DNA of 5,634 nt from Candidatus Hodarchaeota archaeon (GCA_016840305.1 JAEOSP010000711.1:1-5634); one strand, 5' to 3'. Shown: positions 1-5,634, counted from the stretch's first letter. The notes: generated by a model from the sequence alone, not told the origin. Program-made: numbers and translations.

Positions 1-285
1 AAATATTAAGCTTAGAGAGAATAATAGAAGATTAAAAATCAGTGTTATACGTACAATTTCTTCAAAATTTCCTCCATCCAAACTACCAACATTTTGAACT
101 CCTAAGAAGTCTTGTGCGATAGGTTTATAAAGCTCTACTTCCTGAAAGGCTGCATCTACAAGTGTAATTAAAGAATAACAAATAATAAAGATAAAAGAAA
201 TTTCAAGAATCTGGATAACTTGATCAAGTCGTGTGGATTTAATTTTTGTTATAATAGTATCTTCAGATAATTCATTAAGGCTCAT
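1..285 (-). CDS. Partial membrane protein of unknown function (N-terminal 95 residues, runs off left edge)
   Basis: An open frame begins at the ATG on the minus strand (285-283) and stays open for 95 codons to the window edge. I do not recognise the family. The N-terminus (MSLNELSEDTIITKI) is hydrophilic, followed by K16 and R19. A hydrophobic stretch at about residues 23-43 is a good transmembrane helix. A roughly 30-residue loop with an acidic first part follows, then a second hydrophobic stretch from about residue 77 to the edge. Basic residues before helix 1 and acidic ones after it suggest a cytoplasmic N-terminus, with the loop outside. The start is supported by an in-frame TAA eight codons upstream (TAA then AAT GGA AGT ACA TTA ATA) and no other in-frame ATG. 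It lies 79 bases downstream of the pyruvate kinase stop on the same strand, so it could be co-transcribed; I see no strong T-tract terminator between them. The frame is uninterrupted and its hydropathy is protein-like, so it is probably a real gene. Confidence 0.7.
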   Translation of the reverse strand, partial: MSLNELSEDTIITKIKSTRLDQVIQILEISFIFIICYSLITLVDAAFQEVELYKPIAQDFLGVQNVGSLDGGNFEEIVRITLIFNLLLFSLSLIF

Positions 286-364
286 TATTAATGTACTTCC
301 ATTTTATCAATCTTAGAAATAGACAGAAATCCCTCCCTATATGTATTTAGTTGAATTTTTTTCG

Positions 365-1810
365 TTATAGTGATTGACCATAGAGTAAAACATCTTCAAC
401 TTTGAGGATTTGAAGTTGATTTGTCGCGGCGGGATAGCCTAAAAGATTTCCCCCAACTGCTAAAATCGTATCTTTTGCATTTAGCATTTGTTGTTCAGTC
501 GCAGCTAGTACTATTTCGTAGATTAGTTCATTATAATCGGGAGTGACCTTTACACTTATGGGATAAACACCCCAGACCAGTTGTAACTGCCTTTTTACGA
601 GATCATATGGCGTCCCAGCAATGATTTTTTTCTCCGGCCTCCATTTTGCAATCATTCGAGTTGTAGATCCACTTCTCGTGCTTGTCACGATCGCTTCAAT
701 ATTTAAAGAACTAGCGTCACTTATAAGATGAACAGCCCGTCCCAAGACTTCTGCGATATTTGGTGAGTCTCCAATCCATGAAGGTTCTGTTGAAATGAGG
801 TGTAAATTCTTTCCCACTTCGTTTATGATTTTTTCCATATAAAGTATTGTTTCAACAGGATATTTACCTACAGCAGTTTCTCCAGATAACATAACTGCAT
901 CAGCACCATCCATGATGGCATTAGAAACATCAGAAACTTCTGCTCGAGTTGGTCGGGGATTTACAGTCATTGATTCTAGCATTTGTGTGGCAACAATTAC
1001 TGGTTTAGAAGCCCTGTTACACTTAGTAATAATCTGTTTTTGTACAATTGGTACTTGTTCACTTGGGATCTCAATTCCTAGATCTCCTCGTGCCACCATA
1101 ATTCCATCAGATACTTTTAAGATCTCATCAAAGTTTTTTAATCCGTCTTGATTTTCAATTTTAGTAATAATCTGTGTCGCGCAGTTTACTTCATCTAGAA
1201 TCTCACGAATAGCGAGAATATCTTCTTTTCTTCTTACAAAAGAAGCAGCAAAAAAATCAGCTGGTTGATCAAATTTCCGTACTACAAATCTAATATCATC
1301 TAAATCCTTCTGAGTAGGAAAATAAAGAGATAATGGGACATCTGGGGCATTAATTCCTTTTCTTGACTTTAAAACTCCTCCGTTTAATACTTCGCATACT
1401 AATTCGTTTTTTTTCTTGAGCTTTTTGATCACTCTAAATAGAAGTAAGCCATCGTCGATTGCAAGATGATTCCCAACCTCAGCATCCTCAATCAAAGGTG
1501 GATAATTTGTTCCTACCATTTCTGAGTTTCCTTCTACACCTATTTGGCCAGATATCCGAAACGTTTGACCTGTTTCTAGTATAGTACCTTTTTCAACATC
1601 TCCTGTTCTCATCTTTGGGCCAGAAAGATCTACCAAAACTGCTACTTCTTTATTGACAGATCTTATTCTTTCATATCTTTCTAAGTGATCTGGATATGAT
1701 CCATGACTGAAGTTAAGACGACAAACGTCTACATACTTCAATATATTTTTTAATGCAACTACGCTATCACTTGCCGGCCCTATTGTAGCGACTATCTTAG
1801 TGGTTACCAT
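365..1810 (-). CDS. pyk: Pyruvate kinase
   Basis: Catalyses phosphoenolpyruvate + ADP to pyruvate + ATP in the cytoplasm, the last step of glycolysis. The 481-residue product is normal length for the family. Numbered from the ATG at 1810, the order is: N-terminal TKIVATIGPAS; substrate-binding RLNFSHG (31-37); DLSGPKMRTG (61-70); an inserted B domain (about 70-167) with IDDG and KSRKGIN; the active-site KIENQDG (K217, E219); RGDLG (241-245), supplying the metal-binding Asp; ATQM (T275); then MLSGETAVGKYP. The C-terminal alpha/beta domain has TSTRSGSTTR (about 375-384), where effector phosphates bind in allosteric pyruvate kinases, so sugar-phosphate or nucleotide control is possible but unproven. 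All expected catalytic residues are present. A GTG at 1819 in the same frame would add three residues (MIF); I prefer the ATG because MVTTKIVATIGP is a typical family start. It is transcribed divergently from the flavodoxin-ferredoxin gene and followed 79 bases later by the partial membrane protein gene. Confidence 0.97.
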   Translation of the reverse strand: MVTTKIVATIGPASDSVVALKNILKYVDVCRLNFSHGSYPDHLERYERIRSVNKEVAVLVDLSGPKMRTGDVEKGTILETGQTFRISGQIGVEGNSEMVGTNYPPLIEDAEVGNHLAIDDGLLLFRVIKKLKKKNELVCEVLNGGVLKSRKGINAPDVPLSLYFPTQKDLDDIRFVVRKFDQPADFFAASFVRRKEDILAIREILDEVNCATQIITKIENQDGLKNFDEILKVSDGIMVARGDLGIEIPSEQVPIVQKQIITKCNRASKPVIVATQMLESMTVNPRPTRAEVSDVSNAIMDGADAVMLSGETAVGKYPVETILYMEKIINEVGKNLHLISTEPSWIGDSPNIAEVLGRAVHLISDASSLNIEAIVTSTRSGSTTRMIAKWRPEKKIIAGTPYDLVKRQLQLVWGVYPISVKVTPDYNELIYEIVLAATEQQMLNAKDTILAVGGNLLGYPAATNQLQILKVEDVLLYGQSL

Positions 1811-1900
1811 GAAAATCACGATCGTTTTTTTGTTTCATTTTGTGATAAGATAGTCTAAAATTACAGATTGAATTTAAAATATGTTTGTGAATGAATGTGA

Positions 1901-1910
1901 TTATAATTAA
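1901..1910 (+). promoter_or_regulatory. Candidate TATA box for the flavodoxin-ferredoxin gene
   Basis: TTATAATTAA is centred about 41 bases before the TTG start. Archaeal initiation about 25 bases downstream would fall near 1930, leaving a leader of about 15 bases. The alternative is that the AATATT inside the downstream palindrome, about 26 bases before the TTG, is itself the TATA element of a leaderless transcript. Confidence 0.35.
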
Positions 1911-1914
1911 TAGT

Positions 1915-1928
1915 ATTCAATATTGAAT
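1915..1928. repeat. 14-bp perfect palindrome, possible operator
   Basis: ATTCAATATTGAAT is its own reverse complement over 14 bases. It lies between the candidate TATA box and the expected transcription start of the plus-strand gene, where archaeal repressors commonly bind. Partial copies of its right arm (ATTGA, then ATTTGA) follow directly at 1927-1937. In DNA this AT-rich a short palindrome can arise by chance, so an operator role is only suggested by position. Confidence 0.35.
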
Positions 1929-1946
1929 TGAATTTGAGTGAGTTAA

Positions 1947-2756
1947 TTGAAAATCGCACTTATTTATTTCTCAGGAACAGGTATCACTGAAGGATATGCA
2001 AAAACTATAGCAGATGAGTTAAAACAGAAAGGAGAACTGGTTTCACTATATAATATTTCTAGTATTATAGCTAGGAAATCTGGTGTCAATTTTGAATTAT
2101 ATGACGCGGTTATTTTTGGTTTTCCTATTTACAATGGTCGTTTACCTACCGTTGCTGAAGATTGGTTAGATACTTTACAAGTAGAAAAACTGTGTTCAAT
2201 GTACTTCACATACGGAGGAAGAGATCTAGAATGGGCATATCAAACGGGATACTACTTATTATCAAAAGCAAATTTCACAGTCATCTTAGCGGCAGAATTT
2301 GTGGGTCAACATTCCTTTAATGTCGCACAAGGCTGGGATTTGGCTTCTGATCGTCCAAATTCTCATGACAATTCGATAGCTATAGAATTTGCTCTTGAAT
2401 CACTTAAAAGATTTCAATCTAATAGTGTAAAATGGGATTATAGATTAAATGATTTTGATTATCAGCCTAGAATAATGAAAGAATATCATGGCCCATTTGC
2501 TATATTTTTTCCTTTCAAAACAAAGGATTGTAGAATGTGCTATCGTTGTGAAATTGAATGTCCAACTGGGGCTTTTGATTTAACCTCTGGTATGGGGAAA
2601 AATGGTGTATGTATACAATGTATGCATTGTGTTACTATCTGTCCTGACAATGTTATCGAAGTTGGAGATGCTACTGAACTATTTCAGAAATTTAAGATAA
2701 CACATGATTTGACCTTAAAGAATGTTAAGAAGAAGAAAAGCAGAATTATTTATTAA
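1947..2756 (+). CDS. EFR1-type flavodoxin/ferredoxin fusion protein (2x[4Fe-4S])
   Basis: A 269-residue cytoplasmic electron carrier joining an N-terminal flavodoxin-like domain (about 1-160) to a C-terminal bacterial-type ferredoxin (about 190-240). The start KIALIYFSGTGITEGYAK carries the flavodoxin phosphate-binding loop (S9-G-T-G-I-T14) for FMN. FTYGGRDLEWA (87-97) and the HSF at 122-124 followed by RPN fit the EFR1 flavodoxin-ferredoxin family. Two complete Cys-x2-Cys-x2-Cys-x3-Cys-Pro motifs (C195/C198/C201/C205 and C222/C225/C228/C232) should each bind one [4Fe-4S] cluster. A Lys-rich tail follows. The start must be TTG: the preceding codon is TAA in frame, and starting later would remove the first beta strand and part of the FMN loop. 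The family is linked to low-potential electron transfer in anaerobes, but the partner enzyme is usually unknown and none is evident here. It lies 80 bases upstream of the acyl-CoA ligase gene on the same strand, with a candidate promoter between. Confidence 0.92.
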   Translation: MKIALIYFSGTGITEGYAKTIADELKQKGELVSLYNISSIIARKSGVNFELYDAVIFGFPIYNGRLPTVAEDWLDTLQVEKLCSMYFTYGGRDLEWAYQTGYYLLSKANFTVILAAEFVGQHSFNVAQGWDLASDRPNSHDNSIAIEFALESLKRFQSNSVKWDYRLNDFDYQPRIMKEYHGPFAIFFPFKTKDCRMCYRCEIECPTGAFDLTSGMGKNGVCIQCMHCVTICPDNVIEVGDATELFQKFKITHDLTLKNVKKKKSRIIY

Positions 2757-2806
2757 ATTAATTTAAAAATTGTGAAATTCAAATCAAAAGAGCTACAAAA
2801 AAGAAG

Positions 2807-2815
2807 AATATAATT
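2807..2815 (+). promoter_or_regulatory. Candidate TATA box for the acetoacetyl-CoA synthetase gene
   Basis: AATATAATT is centred 26 bases before the ATG at 2837 and follows a purine-rich run (AAAAAAGAAG) that could serve as the TFB recognition element. This spacing predicts transcription starting at or next to the ATG, a leaderless mRNA, and agrees with the absence of a Shine-Dalgarno sequence. It suggests the ligase has its own promoter even if read-through from the flavodoxin-ferredoxin gene also occurs. Confidence 0.5.
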
Positions 2816-2836
2816 CTGGTTGAATTATGTTTTCGA

Positions 2837-4822
2837 ATGGAGTGTAACAATTTGGGAAAATTAGTTTGGAAACCAACAGGAGAGCAGATTCAAAACTCTG
2901 AAATGTCTCATTTTATTGAATTTGTGAATAAAAGATATGATTTATCCATCGAGAATTATTTTCAGCTACATAAATGGTCAACTACCAGTATTGCTGATTT
3001 TTGGGCTACATTATGGGATTTTACGGGTATAATTGCCTCCCATGAGTATGAAAAAGCCGTTATCGATAGTGATAAGTTTTTTGATGTGGAATGGTTTCCA
3101 GGTACTAGATTAAATTTTGCAGAGAATTTATTACGGTATAGAGACAACCGATTGGCTATAATTTTTCGAGGAGAAACAGAACAACGTAAAGAATTTAGTT
3201 ATATTGAATTATACAACACAGTAGACCGTCTAGCAATCTCATTGCGAACTATGGGGGTAAAAGTAGGTGATTTTGTCGCTGCTTATCAACCAAATCTTAT
3301 AGAAACAATAATAGCAATGTTAGCTGCGACTAGTATTGGAGCTACATGGGCCTCCTGTGGAGCAGAACTTGGTTCAGATGCGGTACTAGATCGATTAGGT
3401 CAAATAGAACCAAAAGTCCTGTTTACTGCAGATGGGTATTACTATAAGGGTAAAATAATAGATAGCTTGAGAAATACGGAGAAAATCGTAAAAGGGTTAC
3501 CCTCGATTGAAAAAGTACTAGTAACACGATATGTCAGTAAAAAAGAGCCAAATATCAGTAAAATTCCCCGTTCTGATCATCTCAATGAATTCATGGCTCC
3601 ACAACCCAAATCAAAGATTAATTTTGAGCAATTACCATTCAATCATCCTACATACGTAATGTTCAGCTCAGGAACAACTGGAAAACCTAAATCAATGGTT
3701 CAAGGTGCAGGAGGAGTACTATTAAGTCAATTAAGAGATTTAATTCTGCATACAGATCTAAAGCGATCAGACCGACTTACATATATTACATCGCCCTCTT
3801 GGATGATGTGGAATTGGTCTCTTGCAGCTCTTGCGGTAGCCCCGATCGTTCTTTATGATGGAAATCCACTTTATCCAGATTGGGGAGCAATGTGGAAGAT
3901 AATCGAAGAAGAAGAAATATCAATATTTGGAACGTCAGCAAGTTATCTTCATTATCTGAATGGTATAGGAGCCAAACCAAAAGAAAAATACGACTTATCA
4001 TCATTAAGAGTTATTTCACAAACTGCCTCATCCATCTCAGCTGAAGTAAACGAATGGATGTATACAACAATTAAAGAGAATTTTCATTTCAATTCAATTA
4101 CAGGGGGTTCAGATATAAATGCAATTTTTTCTGGTGGCTGTCCAGTGCTTCCTGTTCATGCAGGTGAAATTCAAGTACCAGCCTTAGGGATGAAAATTGA
4201 GGCTTATGATGAGACAGGTAAATCAGTTCGCGACCAACAAGCAGAATTAGTTTGTGAAAATCCATCGCCTAGCATGCCCCTCTATTTTTGGGATGATCCT
4301 AACCATCAACGGTATAAAAAAGCATATTTTGAGTTTTTTAAACACCTCAACAAGAAAGTCTGGAGACATGGTGATTACATTGTCATTCATAGTGATACAG
4401 GTGGTATGACGGTATTTGGTCGTTCAGATGCAGTACTAAAACCATCAGGAGTTCGTATTGGAACCTCTGAGATTTACAATATAGTGGAAACATTTCCAGA
4501 AATTGCCGATAGCTTAGCTATAGGTCAAAGCTGGAAAAATGATCAAAGGGTGATATTATTCGTAAAACTATCCCCGAACTACGCATTAACGGACAAATTA
4601 AAAGCAAAAATTAAACAGGAGCTGCGTTTGAAAGCTTCTCCTAGACATGTACCATCTATTATCCTTGAAACACCTGCAATTCCTTATACTTTTAGTATGA
4701 AAAAGGTAGAAATGGCTGTTTCCAATATCATAAACAGAAAACCAGTAACCAATAGAGATGCACTTTCTAATCCAGAATCTTTAATTTATTTTGAAAAAAT
4801 AAGATCGCAATTATCAGAGTAA
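2837..4822 (+). CDS. aacS: Acetoacetate-CoA ligase (acetoacetyl-CoA synthetase), ANL superfamily
   Basis: Activates acetoacetate with ATP and CoA, releasing AMP and PPi; the product can be thiolysed to acetyl-CoA or used in synthesis. The 661 residues match the usual family length. The N-terminal LVWKPTGEQIQNSEM and WFPGTRLNFAENLL (86-99) are characteristic of this subfamily. ANL core motifs in order: SSGTTGKPK (277-285, ATP phosphate loop), TGGSDI (422-427, where AACS usually has TGGTDI), WRHGDY (509-514, ribose-binding D513), GRSDAVLKPSGVRIGTSEIY (528-547, hinge and R540), and IPYTFSMKKVE (615-625) with the adenylation Lys K622. The C-terminal SNPESL is also typical of AACS. In motif A10 the Gly normally before the catalytic Lys (SGK or NGK) is Met (SMK). 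The ATG at 2837 is the first in-frame ATG giving a family-like N-terminus. Other short beta-keto or branched acyl acids remain possible substrates, but the overall pattern favours acetoacetate. Confidence 0.93.
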   Translation: MECNNLGKLVWKPTGEQIQNSEMSHFIEFVNKRYDLSIENYFQLHKWSTTSIADFWATLWDFTGIIASHEYEKAVIDSDKFFDVEWFPGTRLNFAENLLRYRDNRLAIIFRGETEQRKEFSYIELYNTVDRLAISLRTMGVKVGDFVAAYQPNLIETIIAMLAATSIGATWASCGAELGSDAVLDRLGQIEPKVLFTADGYYYKGKIIDSLRNTEKIVKGLPSIEKVLVTRYVSKKEPNISKIPRSDHLNEFMAPQPKSKINFEQLPFNHPTYVMFSSGTTGKPKSMVQGAGGVLLSQLRDLILHTDLKRSDRLTYITSPSWMMWNWSLAALAVAPIVLYDGNPLYPDWGAMWKIIEEEEISIFGTSASYLHYLNGIGAKPKEKYDLSSLRVISQTASSISAEVNEWMYTTIKENFHFNSITGGSDINAIFSGGCPVLPVHAGEIQVPALGMKIEAYDETGKSVRDQQAELVCENPSPSMPLYFWDDPNHQRYKKAYFEFFKHLNKKVWRHGDYIVIHSDTGGMTVFGRSDAVLKPSGVRIGTSEIYNIVETFPEIADSLAIGQSWKNDQRVILFVKLSPNYALTDKLKAKIKQELRLKASPRHVPSIILETPAIPYTFSMKKVEMAVSNIINRKPVTNRDALSNPESLIYFEKIRSQLSE

Positions 4823-4881
4823 ATAAAATTTTCAAGAAAAACCATCCTCGATTAATCCTGAAGAATTACTAGTTTAAACAC

Positions 4882-4891
4882 TTTTATAAAT
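4882..4891 (+). promoter_or_regulatory. Candidate TATA box, distal promoter for the GTPase gene
   Basis: TTTTATAAAT is the closest match to a textbook archaeal TATA box in the 166-base gap between the ligase and the GTPase. Initiation about 25 bases downstream, near 4912, would give a leader of about 75 bases containing the 13-bp palindrome at 4922-4934. The rest of the gap shows no tRNA, strong terminator or convincing small gene. Confidence 0.4.
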
Positions 4892-4921
4892 CCCTATAAT
4901 GATTCATAAGTATCTAAAAGG

Positions 4922-4934
4922 GTTCAGCCTGAAC
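4922..4934. repeat. 13-bp perfect palindrome upstream of the GTPase
   Basis: GTTCAG-C-CTGAAC has two 6-base arms around one central base. It lies 54 bases before the GTPase start and is GC-richer than its surroundings, which makes chance a little less likely than for an AT-only palindrome. With a single-base centre it suits binding by a dimeric regulator better than an RNA hairpin. Function is not established. Confidence 0.35.
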
Positions 4935-4957
4935 ATTTTCCAGCCATCGAAACTTGC

Positions 4958-4966
4958 TATTTTTAA
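4958..4966 (+). promoter_or_regulatory. Candidate TATA box, proximal promoter for the GTPase gene
   Basis: TATTTTTAA is centred 27 bases before the ATG at 4989, the spacing expected for a leaderless transcript and nearly the same as for the ligase gene. It is a weaker consensus match than the distal box. If this box is used, the palindrome at 4922-4934 lies upstream of the promoter, a position suited to an activator. Confidence 0.35.
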
Positions 4967-4988
4967 CTTCTGAGAGTCTGAATTACTC

Positions 4989-5600
4989 ATGAATCTTGGT
5001 AGCTTTATCAAAAAACAAAGAAAATTGAAGAAAATATTATTTCTCGGGTCAGGTGCTGTAGGGAAAACCACCCTGCTCAATGTTCTAAAGAGTGATACAC
5101 TACTATCAGAATCTACTGCAAACAAAGAGTATCAAAGAACACTTTTCTTTACTTTTGAGACGATTGAAGCTGCTAGCTTAGCTAATCTATCTGATACTGA
5201 GGGTAAATTTCAATTATATGATCTAGCTGGTCAATTAGATCTTCCTATTCATGCAACAAGAGATATAGCTGAAACAGTATTAGGATCTGTTGATCTGATC
5301 GTCTTTATATTCTCCACTGATAGTTTACAATCCCTTTTTGACATCGAGCAATGGTTGAAAATTATTGATGAGTTTAATTTGCGTGCAAATCGAGATCTTA
5401 GTTCAGCTTCATTTATCCTTGTCAAAAATAAAGCGGATATGGAATCAACTATTGACGAAACAATGATCAAAAGCATTTTGGACTACGATAAACGGTTTCT
5501 AAAATACTTTCAAGTAAGTTGTTTAACTGGACAAAATTTGAAGGAATTTAAGAAATGGCTTGTTGATTACTGTTTTATTGGGGAATGTGAGGATGATTAA
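4989..5600 (+). CDS. Ras-superfamily small GTPase with MglA-like switch I
   Basis: A 203-residue single-domain GTPase, presumably a GTP/GDP-switched regulator in the cytoplasm. All five G motifs are visible: G1 GSGAVGKTT (20-28); G2 threonine T51 in YQRTLFF; G3 DLAGQ (78-82), with Q82 where Ras has its catalytic Gln; G4 NKAD (147-150); and G5-like SCLTG (177-181). The RTLFF.F segment, the long inter-switch and QLYDLAGQ resemble the bacterial polarity GTPase MglA, but MglA generally lacks the G3 Asp, which is present here. The basic N-terminus (IKKQRKLKK) leading into ILFLG recalls Arf-like proteins, but residue 2 is Asn, so N-myristoylation is not expected. The C-terminus (GECEDD) has no CAAX box or prenylation cysteines. 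The ATG is the first after an in-frame TGA at 4971-4973. Two bases after its stop another frame opens, suggesting an operon. Family is confident; subfamily and cellular role are not. Confidence 0.92.
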   Translation: MNLGSFIKKQRKLKKILFLGSGAVGKTTLLNVLKSDTLLSESTANKEYQRTLFFTFETIEAASLANLSDTEGKFQLYDLAGQLDLPIHATRDIAETVLGSVDLIVFIFSTDSLQSLFDIEQWLKIIDEFNLRANRDLSSASFILVKNKADMESTIDETMIKSILDYDKRFLKYFQVSCLTGQNLKEFKKWLVDYCFIGECEDD

Positions 5601-5602
5601 AT

Positions 5603-5634
5603 ATGAAATCTGTTAATAATACGGCATTTAAATG
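5603..5634 (+). CDS. Possible start of next gene (10 codons visible, cut by right edge)
   Basis: An ATG two bases after the GTPase stop opens a frame reading MKSVNNTAFK that remains open at the edge. The tight spacing is typical of co-transcribed genes. Only 32 bases are visible, so the frame could be chance and no family can be assigned. Confidence 0.4.
   Translation, partial: MKSVNNTAFK

Larger units (their letters stand above)
1811..1946. promoter_or_regulatory. Divergent promoter region between pyruvate kinase and the flavodoxin-ferredoxin gene
   Basis: These roughly 130 bases separate two genes that point away from each other, so both promoters should lie here. For the minus-strand kinase the candidates, read on the minus strand, are CTATCTTAT at 1853-1845, which would place transcription start near 1822 and give a very short leader, and ATTTTAAAT at 1880-1872, giving a leader of about 40 bases. 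For the plus-strand gene the best candidate is TTATAATTAA at 1901-1910. No clear Shine-Dalgarno sequence precedes either start, although GAGTGAG at 1935-1941 weakly resembles one for the plus-strand gene. Promoter assignments rest on base composition and spacing only. Confidence 0.5.

Noticed and set aside
353..363. T-rich run on the plus strand just beyond the pyruvate kinase stop, considered as a terminator
   Set aside because: Pyruvate kinase is read on the minus strand, where this run is A-rich, so it cannot be a T-tract terminator for that transcript. No plus-strand gene ends here.
912..1151. Plus-strand ORF of 79 codons inside pyruvate kinase
   Set aside because: It lies antisense to a well-conserved catalytic region and has no recognisable protein features.
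1023..1175. Exact 15-bp repeat TTAGTAATAATCTGT at 1023-1037 and 1161-1175
   Set aside because: Both copies lie in pyruvate kinase in the same frame and encode the same peptide QIITK, so shared protein sequence and codon choice explain it.
1818..1825. 8-bp palindrome ACGATCGT near the pyruvate kinase start
   Set aside because: It is short, overlaps the alternative GTG codon, and has no repeat or positional support as a regulatory site.
2827..2847. A six-codon ORF (MFSNGV) overlapping the start of the ligase gene in another frame
   Set aside because: It is too short to separate from chance, and the promoter spacing predicts transcription starting after its ATG.
4921..4937. GGGTTCAGCC resembling a tRNA T-arm
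   Set aside because: There is no matching acceptor, D-arm or anticodon arm around it; the local pattern is better described as a simple palindrome.
4899..4973. A 24-codon ORF (starting MIHKYLKGF) upstream of and in frame with the GTPase
   Set aside because: It ends at TGA before the GTPase ATG. The strong TATA box at 4882-4891 would start transcription downstream of its ATG, and no ribosome site or recognisable peptide supports it.

Overview
The window looks archaeal, and an Asgard lineage is the best guess. It is AT-rich, and several starts have an A/T-rich box about 25 bases upstream with no clear Shine-Dalgarno sequence, as expected for archaeal TATA boxes on leaderless or short-leader mRNAs. 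It encodes a Ras-superfamily small GTPase with a full G1-G5 motif set beside ordinary carbon-metabolism genes, a pairing common in Asgard genomes. There is no rRNA, ribosomal protein or other phylogenetic marker, so the assignment is inference.

Layout. On the minus strand, from the left edge: a membrane protein cut by the window edge (285 to 1), preceded in transcription order by pyruvate kinase (1810 to 365). A divergent promoter region (about 1811-1946) separates pyruvate kinase from the plus-strand genes. These are an EFR1-type flavodoxin/2x[4Fe-4S] protein with a TTG start (1947-2756), an acetoacetyl-CoA synthetase-type acyl-CoA ligase (2837-4822), a small GTPase with MglA-like switch I features (4989-5600), and the first ten codons of a possible next gene only 2 bases further on (5603 to the edge).

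How the genes may fit together. Pyruvate kinase makes pyruvate and ATP at the end of glycolysis. The acetoacetate-CoA ligase feeds acetoacetate (from ketone bodies, leucine or polyhydroxyalkanoate turnover) into acetoacetyl-CoA and then acetyl-CoA. The EFR1-like protein is a probable electron carrier whose partner cannot be read from the sequence. This is a loosely metabolic neighbourhood rather than an evident dedicated pathway, and each plus-strand gene seems to have its own promoter. The GTPase may start a separate operon running off the right edge; in bacteria such GTPases pair with Roadblock/LC7 proteins, but too little of the next frame is visible to say.

Non-coding DNA is short everywhere (79 to 166 bases per gap). 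It holds candidate TATA boxes and two perfect short palindromes, one 14 bp and one 13 bp, that could be operators. I saw no tRNA, rRNA, CRISPR array, insertion sequence or convincing terminator.
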